From: Edaphovirga cremea
Lineage (GTDB): Bacteria; Pseudomonadota; Gammaproteobacteria; Enterobacterales; Enterobacteriaceae
DNA: 64,000 nucleotides
Assembly (NCBI RefSeq): GCF_003332275.1
Contig: NZ_QOVA01000001.1
Coordinates: 186,001-250,000, forward strand
Direction of reading: 5' to 3'
Part shown: positions 8,880 to 16,598 of the stretch, in pieces
Numbering within the stretch: position 1 is the first letter of the stretch
How the letters are laid out: each line of letters opens with the position of its first letter
Notes under the pieces: generated by a model
Database searches by the model: none
Seen by the model: only the letters and a program-made list of their open reading frames with translations
What the model was told of the DNA's origin: nothing
Position numbers and translations under genes: made by a program

Positions 8880-9338
8880 GTGAAAAAGACATCGGTGTTA
8901 ATTGCATTATTATTTCCATTGGCAGCTTCTGCAGTTCCAAATATGTGGAGCAGTGGCTTCGGTCAGGGCGTAACAGAATACCTGATCACCAGCTCGGAAA
9001 ATGTCGTTTTTAATCTTAACTGCACCATGAATCCAGATGAACAGAATACCTTACAGCATAATGTACTCATCGACCTGCCTAACGGTACTCGCGTGGATTC
9101 ACGCGATGACAAAACAGCAATAACGGTTGTGACCGATGACCAACAGTTTCCGTTACCCTCCTCACTAGGCTGGCGAAATGGAGATAACGCTTGGATTCAG
9201 TTTATTGACGCGCTTGGTCACGCCGCAACGTTCGATGTTTATGTTAATGATAAAAAAGTAGGGAGTTTTACTCCCGGCATTAAGAATACGAAAAAAGAGC
9301 TGGATGACCTTAGCGGTTGCAGGAATATCGCTGGTTAA
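8880..9338 (+). CDS. Exported protein of unknown function (second of a pair)
   Basis: I place the start at the GTG at 8880 (ribosome site AAGGAC seven bases upstream) because it gives a compact signal peptide, VKKTSVLIALLFPLAASA, cleaved before VPNMW. A longer frame is open back to 8787 but overlaps the previous gene and has no merit. The mature protein of about 134 residues is probably beta-rich (SSENVVFNLNC..., AITVVTDD, FDVYVNDKKVGSF) and has two cysteines. No family recognised. It shares signal type, GTG start and direction with the preceding gene and ends before a strong terminator, so the pair ends a transcription unit. Confidence 0.78.
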   Translation: MKKTSVLIALLFPLAASAVPNMWSSGFGQGVTEYLITSSENVVFNLNCTMNPDEQNTLQHNVLIDLPNGTRVDSRDDKTAITVVTDDQQFPLPSSLGWRNGDNAWIQFIDALGHAATFDVYVNDKKVGSFTPGIKNTKKELDDLSGCRNIAG

Positions 9339-9372
9339 CTTTCTTTATCAGTAACCATACCAACATTTTACG

Positions 9373-9404
9373 GGCCATGCCTCCTTCGGGAAGCATGGCC
9401 TTTT
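9373..9404 (+). terminator. Strong terminator after the exported pair
   Basis: Stem GGCCATGCCTCC / GGAAGCATGGCC closed by a TTCG tetraloop and followed by TTTT. It lies 34 bp after the second exported-protein gene and separates it from yfjQ. Confidence 0.88.
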
Positions 9405-9434
9405 CGTTTTTAATCTCTGAATAAGGAACTAACC

Positions 9435-10256
9435 ATGACCCGATTAGCCAGCCGCTTTGGTGCGGTCAATCTTGTACGCCGCGACCGCCCACTAACCCGT
9501 GATGAACTGGCGCATTACGTACCGAGTGTCTTTAGTGAAGAAAAGCATGAATCTCGCAGCGACCGATATACCTACATCCCGACCATTACCCTGCTCGATA
9601 ACCTGCAGCGTGAAGGCTTCCAGCCGTTCTTTGCCTGTCAGACCCGTGTGCGGGACCAGAGCAAGCGTGAACACACCAAACACATGCTGCGCCTGCGCCG
9701 CGAAGGCCAAATCACCGGCAAGCAGGTGCCAGAAATTATTCTGCTTAACAGCCATGACGGCTCCAGCTCATACCAGATGCTGCCGGGGCTATTTAGATCG
9801 GTTTGCCAAAATGGACTGATTTGCGGTGAGAGTTTTGGTGAAGTGCGCGTACCGCATAAAGGCAATGTGGTGGAGAAAGTCATTGAAGGGGCTTACGAAG
9901 TACTGGGGATATTTGACCGAGTGGAAGAGAAACGCGATGCCATGCAGTCGCTGCTGTTACCGCCACCGGCCCAACTGGCAATGGCAAAAGCAGCATTAAC
10001 CTACCGCTTTGGCGAAGAGCATCAGCCGGTGACGGAATCGCAGATCCTTTCCCCGCGCCGCTGGCAGGACGAAAACAATGACCTGTGGACCACTTACCAG
10101 CGTATTCAGGAAAACCTGATTAAAGGCGGGCTGTCAGGGCGAACGACCAAAGGCAAACGTGCCCACACCCGTGCTGTAAAAGGTATCGACGGTGATGTGA
10201 AGCTTAACCGCGCCCTTTGGATTATGGCCGAGAATATGCTGCAGTTTGCTTCATGA
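9435..10256 (+). CDS. yfjQ: DUF932 protein, YfjQ-like
   Basis: A 273-residue protein of the DUF932 family (YfjQ/YeeQ/YkfF region of CP4 islands), recognisable by the N-terminal MTRLASRFG, the SRSDRYTYIPT motif, the HTKHMLRLR segment, EIILLNSHDGSSSYQM and the C-terminal RTKGKRAHTRAVKGI. Molecular function is unknown; related proteins occur on plasmids and islands. The ATG is preceded by AAGGAACTAACC. A second, frameshifted copy lies at 24534-25311 in this window, about 15 kb away. Here it follows a terminator and leads towards the RadC-like gene, keeping CP4 order. Confidence 0.92.
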   Translation: MTRLASRFGAVNLVRRDRPLTRDELAHYVPSVFSEEKHESRSDRYTYIPTITLLDNLQREGFQPFFACQTRVRDQSKREHTKHMLRLRREGQITGKQVPEIILLNSHDGSSSYQMLPGLFRSVCQNGLICGESFGEVRVPHKGNVVEKVIEGAYEVLGIFDRVEEKRDAMQSLLLPPPAQLAMAKAALTYRFGEEHQPVTESQILSPRRWQDENNDLWTTYQRIQENLIKGGLSGRTTKGKRAHTRAVKGIDGDVKLNRALWIMAENMLQFAS

Positions 10257-10326
10257 ATCTTTTTACCCTCACTCCCTTCAAGCTCTGTCGATAAACCGGT
10301 GGGGATTTGTGTTTTAAGGAACTGAT

Positions 10327-10797
10327 ATGTCTACACTTCATTTATCCACGGCATTTCCTGCAAATGAGCAACGTGTTATCCGGCGAGCCCTGCGCTTGCT
10401 GGAGAAATATCAGCGCCAGCCGGGTAAACAGTTTACCGCCACCAGTTTTGCTAAAAGCTGGGTGCAGCTACAACTGGCTCGCGAGGAGCGGGAGGTATTT
10501 CTCGTAATGTATCTTGATAACCAGCATTGCCTGCTTGAGCACGAAGCGTTGTTTACGGGCTCCATCAGCCATACCGAAGTACATCCCCGTGAGCTGGTGA
10601 AAGCGGCTCTGCGCCACAACGCCGCTGCAGTAATTCTGGCGCACAACCATCCGTCAGGTACGACAGAAATCAGCCAGCAGGACAAACATGTTACTCAGCG
10701 GATCGTAAAAGCGTTGGCACTGGTCGAAGTGCGAGTGCTGGATCATCTTGTGGTTGGGAATGAAGTGGTTTCTTTTGCTGAGCAGGGTTTGCTTTAA
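10327..10797 (+). CDS. yfjY: RadC/JAMM-domain protein, YfjY-like
   Basis: The 156-residue product has the JAB1/MPN+ (JAMM) metal motif typical of RadC-family proteins: an upstream glutamate in [10 protein letters not shown], then AHNHPSG, with an aspartate in the following QQDKH segment. It ends in [10 protein letters not shown]. It lacks the N-terminal HhH part of full-length RadC and matches the short YfjY/YeeS type of CP4 islands; its role is not established. It starts 12-13 bp ahead of the antitoxin gene, so it is probably in the same transcript. A second, broken RadC fragment lies at about 29.3 kb. Confidence 0.92.
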   Translation: MSTLHLSTAFPANEQRVIRRALRLLEKYQRQPGKQFTATSFAKSWVQLQLAREEREVFLVMYLDNQHCLLEHEALFTGSISHTEVHPRELVKAALRHNAAAVILAHNHPSGTTEISQQDKHVTQRIVKALALVEVRVLDHLVVGNEVVSFAEQGLL

Positions 10798-10809
10798 ACG
10801 GAGGTTTTC

Positions 10810-11103
10810 ATGCCATTAACACCACTCCATGAATGGGGGTTACAAAGCGATATCATCCCACGATTTGGCGCAAGATTGGTTCAGGAAGGTAACCGGCTGC
10901 ATTACCTGGCTGACAGGGCTGGGTTGACGGGGAGCTTCAGCCCGGAGCAATTACAGAAACTGGATCAGGCTTTCCCGCTGTTTATAGAACAACTGGAAAA
11001 TTTGCTGCGCTCCGGCGAGCTAAATCCACGTCCGCAACATCAGGTGACCATTCAGCTTGCGAGTTTAACCTGCATCGCTGATACCCGTGGTAGCTGCGGC
11101 TAG
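10810..11103 (+). CDS. YeeU/YfjZ-family antitoxin (CbeA-like)
   Basis: A 97-residue protein of the CbeA/YeeU/YfjZ type: PLHEWGLQSDIIPRFGARLV at the start, LHYLADRAGLTG in the middle and a C-terminal CIADTRGSCG. These type IV antitoxins stabilise MreB and FtsZ bundles and thereby counter CbtA-type toxins. GGAGG stands seven bases before the ATG. It sits immediately after the RadC-like gene and 66 bp before the toxin, the usual order. Slightly shorter than E. coli YfjZ (105 residues) at the C-terminus. Confidence 0.9.
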   Translation: MPLTPLHEWGLQSDIIPRFGARLVQEGNRLHYLADRAGLTGSFSPEQLQKLDQAFPLFIEQLENLLRSGELNPRPQHQVTIQLASLTCIADTRGSCG

Positions 11104-11169
11104 GTTTACATTTCTATTTATCCAACCCAGTAACACCTTCTCTCTTCTTCTTTTATCAGGACTCAACTC

Positions 11170-11490
11170 ATGCAAATTTCATCTGTACCGGCCTCGGTGC
11201 CGGTTTTGTCACGCCTGTCGCCCGTACAGGTCTGGCAGCAACTGTTAACGTATCTGCTGGAGCACCATTACGGCCTCACACTCAACGACACACCATTCCA
11301 TGATGATACGGCCATCCAGGAACATATCGAGGCGGGGATCACGCTTGCCGATGCAGTGAATTTTCTGGTGGAGCGCTATGAACTGGTGCGCACTGATCGT
11401 AAGGGTTTCAGTTGGCAGGAGCAGACGCCATTCCTGACCGCGACCGATATTCTCAGAGCCAGACGAGCTACCGGATTGATCAATACTTAA
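11170..11490 (+). CDS. CbtA/YeeV/YpjF-family toxin
   Basis: 106 residues of the CbtA/YeeV/YkfI/YpjF family, with [40 protein letters not shown] and the C-terminal [14 protein letters not shown]. These toxins inhibit cell division and shape by acting on FtsZ and MreB. The partner antitoxin lies directly upstream, giving a normal cognate pair. Full length for the family; no damage visible. Confidence 0.92.
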   Translation: MQISSVPASVPVLSRLSPVQVWQQLLTYLLEHHYGLTLNDTPFHDDTAIQEHIEAGITLADAVNFLVERYELVRTDRKGFSWQEQTPFLTATDILRARRATGLINT

Positions 11491-11602
11491 ATTCTTCGAG
11501 CTTCGTTCCTGATTTTTACCTCTGAACTTCCCACCCTTTTTATTCATCGCATAATGCGCCTGCCACTCCCGGCAGGCGTGTTTGCTTTTATGGACGATTA
11601 CG

Positions 11603-12436
11603 ATGCAAACAGAACTCGACGTGTTGACGGAACACAATGAACTCATCCTTTCGACCAGTATCGGACGTGTAGTCACTGGTCGCGATTCCGCACTTAAACA
11701 GATTGAACAACTCATTGAGCAGCTTGATGCCATTTCACAGCTAACCTCTGAAATCAGTGGTGGTACAGCGCAAGACTGGGCGATGAAATCCGGGCACCGC
11801 TACGATAGCTGGCTGACTGAGAAGACTGATAAAGCGATGCCTGCCGTCACCCGCAATATAGATCGCAGTATCTGGCGTGACTTGATGTTGAAGTCTGGCA
11901 TGATGGCCTTGATGGATGCTCGGGCTCGCGATCAGTGGCATAAGAACCTGGAGGAGGGCGATCTTCCTGCAATCAGCGAGGCGAATATCCTCAGTACCTT
12001 TGAGCAGCTACATCTGAACAAAATGGACGTCTTCGAACGTGGCATCATTAACGTCTTCAAAGGCCTGTCGTGGGATTACAAAACCAATAGTCCCTGCAGC
12101 TTTGGTAAGAAGGTTATCATCAACAATCTTGTTACGCATAACCGCTGGGGATTTAGTCTGAACTGGGGCTGGCGTCGGGATCAGCTAGCGGACCTGGAGC
12201 GAATGCTGTTTCTGCTGGATGGAAAACCTATTCCTGACAACCGGGGTGATATCTCTAACCGATTGATGGAGTATATTCGTGATAATCCGGCTAAGGACGT
12301 TTACGAAGATGAGTTTTTCAGCATTCGTTACTTTCAGAAGGGAACCGCTCATCTGACATTCAAGCGACCTGAGCTGACTGAGAGAATGAATGATATCATT
12401 GCCAAGCATTATCCGGGCATGCTAGCCCAGCGATAA
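11603..12436 (+). CDS. DUF4942 protein downstream of the toxin
   Basis: The frame can start at TTG 11582, but the ATG at 11603 (MQTELDVLTEHNELI) is the likely start and gives 277 residues. The DUF4942 family is commonly found directly after CbtA-type toxins in islands; its longer members carry an N-terminal methyltransferase-like part, which is absent here. Recognisable parts are the N-terminal LIEQLDAISQL helices and the central FGKKVIINNLV followed by DQLADLERMLFLLDGK. No catalytic motif is visible. The gene closes the CP4-like block, and integrase debris follows 180 bp later. Confidence 0.82.
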   Translation: MQTELDVLTEHNELILSTSIGRVVTGRDSALKQIEQLIEQLDAISQLTSEISGGTAQDWAMKSGHRYDSWLTEKTDKAMPAVTRNIDRSIWRDLMLKSGMMALMDARARDQWHKNLEEGDLPAISEANILSTFEQLHLNKMDVFERGIINVFKGLSWDYKTNSPCSFGKKVIINNLVTHNRWGFSLNWGWRRDQLADLERMLFLLDGKPIPDNRGDISNRLMEYIRDNPAKDVYEDEFFSIRYFQKGTAHLTFKRPELTERMNDIIAKHYPGMLAQR

Positions 12437-12536
12437 TAGGCTGTATTTTCTAACAAATTTATCTGTTGGTATAAATGTTGGTACAAATTTTATCGAACAC
12501 GATTTTATACATATTAAACAAATGCATAACTGACGT

Positions 12537-12553
12537 ATTCGAATCCTGTAGGG
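12537..12553 (+). other. Possible attachment-site remnant (tRNA T-arm-like)
   Basis: ATTCGAATCCTGTAGGG looks like the T-loop and 3' half of a tRNA gene (TTCGAATCC plus a G-rich strand), the usual target of P4-type integrases, and it lies about 60 bp before integrase debris. The rest of a tRNA is missing and no second copy was found by eye, so this is only a candidate att half-site. Confidence 0.3.
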
Positions 12554-12612
12554 AACTGACGTCTTTTTTTATGCCTGAAATTCAGTGAATTAGCTGATTT
12601 ATGCGTGTCTAA

Positions 12613-12911
12613 ATCAAAGCCATAGCGTTAGAGTGGCACGAATACAAGCGTCCTAACTGGTCGAAGGGATACGCTGAAGACCTGATGGAAGGGTTTGAGA
12701 ACGATTTTTTTCCCCACATTGGCAAACTCATCTCTTGGCCAACGAATTACCTGAATTCCTGAACGCACTGGCTAAATACAGTGGCAGCCCGATTACTCGG
12801 CTTGCAACCCGAATTTTGCTTCTGACAGGGGTTCGGACTATTGAGCTCCGTGCTTCCGAGTGGGAAGAATTCGACCTTGAGCGTGGTATTTGGGAAGTTC
12901 CTGTCGAACGT
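12613..12911 (+). pseudogene. P4-type tyrosine integrase remnant
   Basis: Two pieces of one integrase are readable. At 12613-12728 a frame gives LEWHEYKRPNWSKGYAEDLM...HIGK, the start of the core-binding domain. After an internal deletion the frame changes, and from 12735 it reads ANELPEFLNALAKYSGSPIT...LLTGVRTIELRASEWEEFDL...WEVPVERMK, the start of the catalytic domain with the first catalytic Arg (GVRTIEL). Everything after that is missing: the sequence continues directly into an exported cyclophilin-like frame. The second integrase remnant at 20787-21814 shows the same segments in order and marks the breakpoint after the RMK. Confidence 0.85.
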
Positions 12912-13388
12912 ATGAAAAGTCAATACAGGTGCGTTATGTTTGCTCTGACTATCAGCGCTGTAATGGGATGTTCTTTTATCAGCCAGGCTGAACCCGCTTA
13001 CGCCAACCCACAGCCTCAGACGGAGCACGGCATGAAAATTCAGATGAAAATCAAGGGACAACGCTATGACATCACGCTCTATGATAATCCCACTTCTCAG
13101 GCGTTTGCCGCACAGTTACCCGTGACGCTGGAGATGATGGAACTGAACGGTAATGAAAAATACGCCGAGCTTCCTCACCCATTGCCTACCGACGCAATAC
13201 AACCCATCACCCTTCACGCGGGTGACCTTATGCTGTATGGCAATCAAACACTGGTGCTGTTCTATACAACGTTTAAGTCATCTTACCGATACACCCTGGT
13301 TGGTCGGGTTGACTCACCGGAGAACCTGACAGAAACACTAGGTAAGCAGAACGTGCGGGTCGCATTTTCTAACCAGACATCAAAATAG
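12912..13388 (+). CDS. Exported cyclophilin-like fold protein
   Basis: The core from about residue 38 on (MKIQMKIKGQRYDITLYDNP ... LPVTLEMMELNGNEKY ... GDLMLYGNQTLVLFY ... LVGRVD) matches the small cyclophilin-like family of PF18050/TM1367 type; biochemical function is unknown. With the ATG at 12912 the N-terminus MKSQYRCVMFALTISAVMGC... ending in PAYA is a good Sec signal peptide. The reading frame is open back to TTG 12735 into the integrase remnant, so a fused product without a proper signal peptide is formally possible. An ATG at 12936 is a shorter alternative. None of the starts has a strong ribosome site. It ends 20 bp before a strong terminator. Confidence 0.72.
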   Translation: MKSQYRCVMFALTISAVMGCSFISQAEPAYANPQPQTEHGMKIQMKIKGQRYDITLYDNPTSQAFAAQLPVTLEMMELNGNEKYAELPHPLPTDAIQPITLHAGDLMLYGNQTLVLFYTTFKSSYRYTLVGRVDSPENLTETLGKQNVRVAFSNQTSK

Positions 13389-13408
13389 ATACCTGACCCT
13401 AAAACGAT

Positions 13409-13440
13409 AAAAGCCCTGACCGTTGCAGTCAGGGCTTTTA
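13409..13440 (+). terminator. Strong bidirectional terminator
   Basis: A perfect 12-bp stem (AAAAGCCCTGAC / GTCAGGGCTTTT) with a seven-base loop ends 50 bp after the cyclophilin-like gene. The A-run before and T-run after let it work in both directions. Confidence 0.92.
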
Positions 13441-14254
13441 TGGTACTACGAACTTCAGATTTGACATTAATGAACTTAATAATTTTTTACAGCTAATGGT
13501 ACTACCTTAAATGCACACGTTTATCACAGATAATATTGGGTACTGAATACTAACTAAAACCTCCCCTATATTTACCAGTTTAAATAACCTATTGACCTTG
13601 TAGACCTTCAAAGGTATGACTTCTTAAACAAGCACATTTCCCCTCGCGATATACTTTTTGATGCGTGGCCTCACTTTCGTTGCGATATTTCTTTCACTAA
13701 TTCGAATAAAATCCTATCGCAAACAAGAATAACTAAATCATAGCCTTACATCATCGCGCTTTCATACACACCCTGCGACTGTCGATACTGACTACTTGGC
13801 CTTGGAACATAATAAAGTGAGTTCTTTATTTATACTCACTACACTTACCCTGCACAAAAATATTCCGTGGCCTATGTCGCAAAAAACTGAACAACCTATT
13901 AAAAACACATTCTAACAACTCTCAATATAAACAGCGAACTCTAAGTGCACCGCTGTTGAACGCTAATTTACGTTTTTTTTAAAGCATGTCAATACTGTTT
14001 TTAAGAACATGTTTTTATTATCAGTATAACTGTGTTCAAACAAGCAGAACGTCAAGCGGTATACGCCAGGCACACTCTCAATGCCTGGTGAAAAAGCGGG
14101 CTTCTCCCCGGGTTTCCTTAATAGGTTAATACCCAGTGGCGCTGGCTGCGCCTTCCGGGACAGGACTTTCACCTGCAAGATAAGTACAGCTTTTCCCAGC
14201 GCACAGCCCAATCGTACGGAAACGTACGCCAAGTACAATTTTCAAACAAAATCT
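13441..14254. other. About 0.8 kb without genes
   Basis: AT-rich sequence up to about 13,980 with nothing coding that I can support. Near 14,090-14,201, read on the minus strand, the sequence contains GCAGGTGAAAGTCCTG within a GC-rich structured stretch starting with GTGCG, reminiscent of the 5' end of a bacterial group II intron. No reverse-transcriptase gene or intron 3' end is present. The downstream end of the dms operon lies at the right edge. Confidence 0.4.
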
Positions 14255-15127
14255 TCAGGCTTCGCGCATACCATAGCGGTGCCGTTGGCATATCGGGCAT
14301 TCCTGGCTTTGTTCTGTCCAGGCAAAAAAAAGGCGATGGCAGGTCGAACAGGGGACTTCGTGGATGGCTAGCGTGGTCATTTTGCATTCATCGCTTTGCG
14401 TTACTTTTATGGCATGAGGAAAACAGACGTCCTCACAGTTGCCACAACCGGTACAACGGGAGTGGTTCAGCGTCATAGACTCCCCCGCCAATTGGATTGC
14501 ATCCTCAGGGCAAATCCTGGCGCAAGCGCCACATAAAAAACATTGGGCATTATTCAGGACGAGATGGTATTCACTCACATCAGCAAAATGAGTTCTGCGT
14601 ATTCGCCATCCTGGCGTTACGCTGCCGGTGTTGCCCTTGTCGTTGTTGATCTGCAACCAATGGCGTCGGGCTTTATTGATAGCGGCGACAGGTGGAGGGA
14701 GGATCCGCCACTGCGGCTGTTTGAACTGTTTCAGCTTGATGTTAAGTGCAGCAATAGCGATGACCCATGCCGGGCTGAGCGTCATATCCAGCTCAACAGC
14801 CCGGATCTGGTATTCAGCATGCCACATAAGAAGTTCATCGACGCTTGGGGCCGTTATGCTTAACGGCATGACTAAAGCGTCATCCCGATAATGGCGTAGC
14901 GGAAGGGTAAGTTCCTCTACCGCTCCGGTTGGGCAGGTAAACTGGCAGGCACCGCAATTAATGCAGGTTTCGGTATCGAAATGGACCTTGCCATCGATAA
15001 CGGTGACCGCATCAACCGGACACGCCAATACACAAGCCTGACAGTTTGCCTGTTGCACCCGGTTGCGAACACAGGAACGGCCAGCCCCGACCAGGGCTGA
15101 CCTTGTATCAAGTGAAAACAGTCTCAT
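14255..15127 (-). CDS. Four-cluster ferredoxin-like protein of the dms operon
   Basis: A 290-residue iron-sulfur protein with two pairs of 4Fe-4S motifs: CQACVLACP and CINCGACQFTCP near residues 30-65, and CFLCGACARICP and CTGCGNCEDVCF near 195-235. The C-terminus adds a zinc-ribbon/rubredoxin-like CSTCHRLFF...CPICQRH. No signal peptide, so it is probably cytoplasmic. It overlaps the end of dmsC by one base and is the last gene of the operon. It may pass electrons to, or help assemble, the molybdoenzyme. NapF-like maturation proteins are the nearest analogy I know, but the exact family is not recognised. Confidence 0.82.
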   Translation of the reverse strand: MRLFSLDTRSALVGAGRSCVRNRVQQANCQACVLACPVDAVTVIDGKVHFDTETCINCGACQFTCPTGAVEELTLPLRHYRDDALVMPLSITAPSVDELLMWHAEYQIRAVELDMTLSPAWVIAIAALNIKLKQFKQPQWRILPPPVAAINKARRHWLQINNDKGNTGSVTPGWRIRRTHFADVSEYHLVLNNAQCFLCGACARICPEDAIQLAGESMTLNHSRCTGCGNCEDVCFPHAIKVTQSDECKMTTLAIHEVPCSTCHRLFFAWTEQSQECPICQRHRYGMREA

Positions 15128-15975
15128 TAATTGATACTGAAGAAGCTGAGCCGCAATAATACTTCAGCTACCACCACCAATACGCTTCCCAACGCCAACA
15201 ATCGCTTGTTGATGCGATGACCCCGTACGCACAGCGTCAGTGCGCCTACGCCAGCAATCAATATCAACCACGACGCCAACCGAAGGTTACTCAACTGTTC
15301 AAACGCGCTCAACGGCTGGTGAGGGAAGGTAGCCACATCGTTATTTCCTAGGGTGGCCAGATAACCCATATAGAGAGGCTGTTCCACCAGGCGACATAAC
15401 GTAATGCCAATAACCAGCGCTACGGCGGTTATAGCAACCCGTTTTACCTGCTGAGAAGAGAGAACAGGGTGAGTAGCGAGTGACCACAGGCAGGCAATTG
15501 CGCCCAATCCCAATGCTGCACCATAGAACATCCAATAGGTATTGAAATGCATCCATGTCTCTACCGATGAGTGCACATAGACAGCGCTCATACAGAAGAT
15601 GTCGATGATGCCCAACAGCGAGGCAATCAGCAGCAAGATCGTCCAGACCCGCTTGGTGAACAGGGCAATCAATGTAGCCAGCCCCAGGATCCCCAGATAA
15701 AGACTGGCAAAAATGATTTCCCGGCTCAGCCAGGAACTGTCAACGTGCCTCAAGGCGTGAAACGCATTCAGCGGATAGCCCAAATGCGCGGTAGAAGCCA
15801 TTAAACCCAGCGCACCAGCGATAAAAGCAGTCAGCATCAAGGGCAACGCATAACGGCATTTTTCTTTGGTGTCCAGACTGTCATTGGCATAAGCCAGGGT
15901 AAAGGTGATAAACAACGTGATGCCAACCGAACCTTGAACCAGCAGGGTGAAAATAACAAGTGGCCATTCATGCAT
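15127..15975 (-). CDS. dmsC: DMSO-reductase membrane anchor (DmsC/YnfH family)
   Basis: A 282-residue hydrophobic protein with about eight predicted membrane helices and the family start MHEWPLVIFTLLVQGSVG. The conserved histidines and glycines of the DmsC fold are visible (STAHLGYPLNAFHALRHVDSSWLS at about 63-86). It anchors the catalytic and iron-sulfur subunits to the membrane and oxidises menaquinol. The gene lies 2 bp after dmsB and overlaps the following ferredoxin gene. Full length for the family. DmsC versus YnfH cannot be decided from sequence alone. Confidence 0.9.
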   Translation of the reverse strand: MHEWPLVIFTLLVQGSVGITLFITFTLAYANDSLDTKEKCRYALPLMLTAFIAGALGLMASTAHLGYPLNAFHALRHVDSSWLSREIIFASLYLGILGLATLIALFTKRVWTILLLIASLLGIIDIFCMSAVYVHSSVETWMHFNTYWMFYGAALGLGAIACLWSLATHPVLSSQQVKRVAITAVALVIGITLCRLVEQPLYMGYLATLGNNDVATFPHQPLSAFEQLSNLRLASWLILIAGVGALTLCVRGHRINKRLLALGSVLVVVAEVLLRLSFFSIN

Positions 15976-15977
15976 GA

Positions 15978-16598
15978 TTATTTACTCCCCGGTTCAGCAC
16001 CCAGGTGCGGTTTGATGACCAGATTAGGATGAGTAATAGCGGAGTCAGGTAAACCCTGTACATCACTAGTGTCACCATATTGCGCACGGAGCTCGTCAAT
16101 AGGGCCAAACTTGATGGCACCCAAAGGGCAGGTTGTCACGCAGACGGGTTGTTCACCGGCGGCCTGGAGGTCGACGCAAAAATCACACTTTGACATCTGG
16201 CCAGTGGCTTGATTGAGCTGAGGGGCGCCGTAAGGGCAGGACCAGGCACAATAACCACAACCAATACACTTGTCCGTATTCACCCGCACAATGCCATCGC
16301 CAGGGCGTTTATGCATCGCCGTGGTTGGGCAGTTCACCGTGCAAATCGGATCCTGGCAATGGTTACAGGCTATCGACAAGGTATAGGCATAAACGTTGTT
16401 ATAGACCCCACCTTGACCGGTAGGAATAAAACCGCCGCCTTTAACTTCATAAATACGACGGAATCGACGGCCAACTTCGAGGTTATTCTTGTCTTTGCAG
16501 GCAACCTGACAGGCTTTACAGCCAGAGCAGCGGGAGGAGTCAATATAGAAACCAAGCTGTCGATCGCTGACCGGAGCATAATCAATAAATTTATTCAT
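15978..16598 (-). CDS. dmsB: DMSO-reductase iron-sulfur subunit (DmsB/YnfG family)
   Basis: A 206-residue electron-transfer subunit with four 4Fe-4S motifs: CSGCKACQVACKDKN, CNHCQDPICTVNCP, CIGCGYCAWSCPYG and CDFCVDLQ...CVTTCPLGAI. It passes electrons from the quinol-oxidising anchor to the molybdenum subunit. It overlaps the end of dmsA by four bases, showing translational coupling. Length and motif order are normal for DmsB. Confidence 0.94.
   Translation of the reverse strand: MNKFIDYAPVSDRQLGFYIDSSRCSGCKACQVACKDKNNLEVGRRFRRIYEVKGGGFIPTGQGGVYNNVYAYTLSIACNHCQDPICTVNCPTTAMHKRPGDGIVRVNTDKCIGCGYCAWSCPYGAPQLNQATGQMSKCDFCVDLQAAGEQPVCVTTCPLGAIKFGPIDELRAQYGDTSDVQGLPDSAITHPNLVIKPHLGAEPGSK

Noticed and set aside
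13963-14387. Overlapping short frames on both strands downstream of the dms operon
   Set aside because: Their residues derive from the structured, possibly intron-like repeat and antisense to the ferredoxin gene; no coding features.
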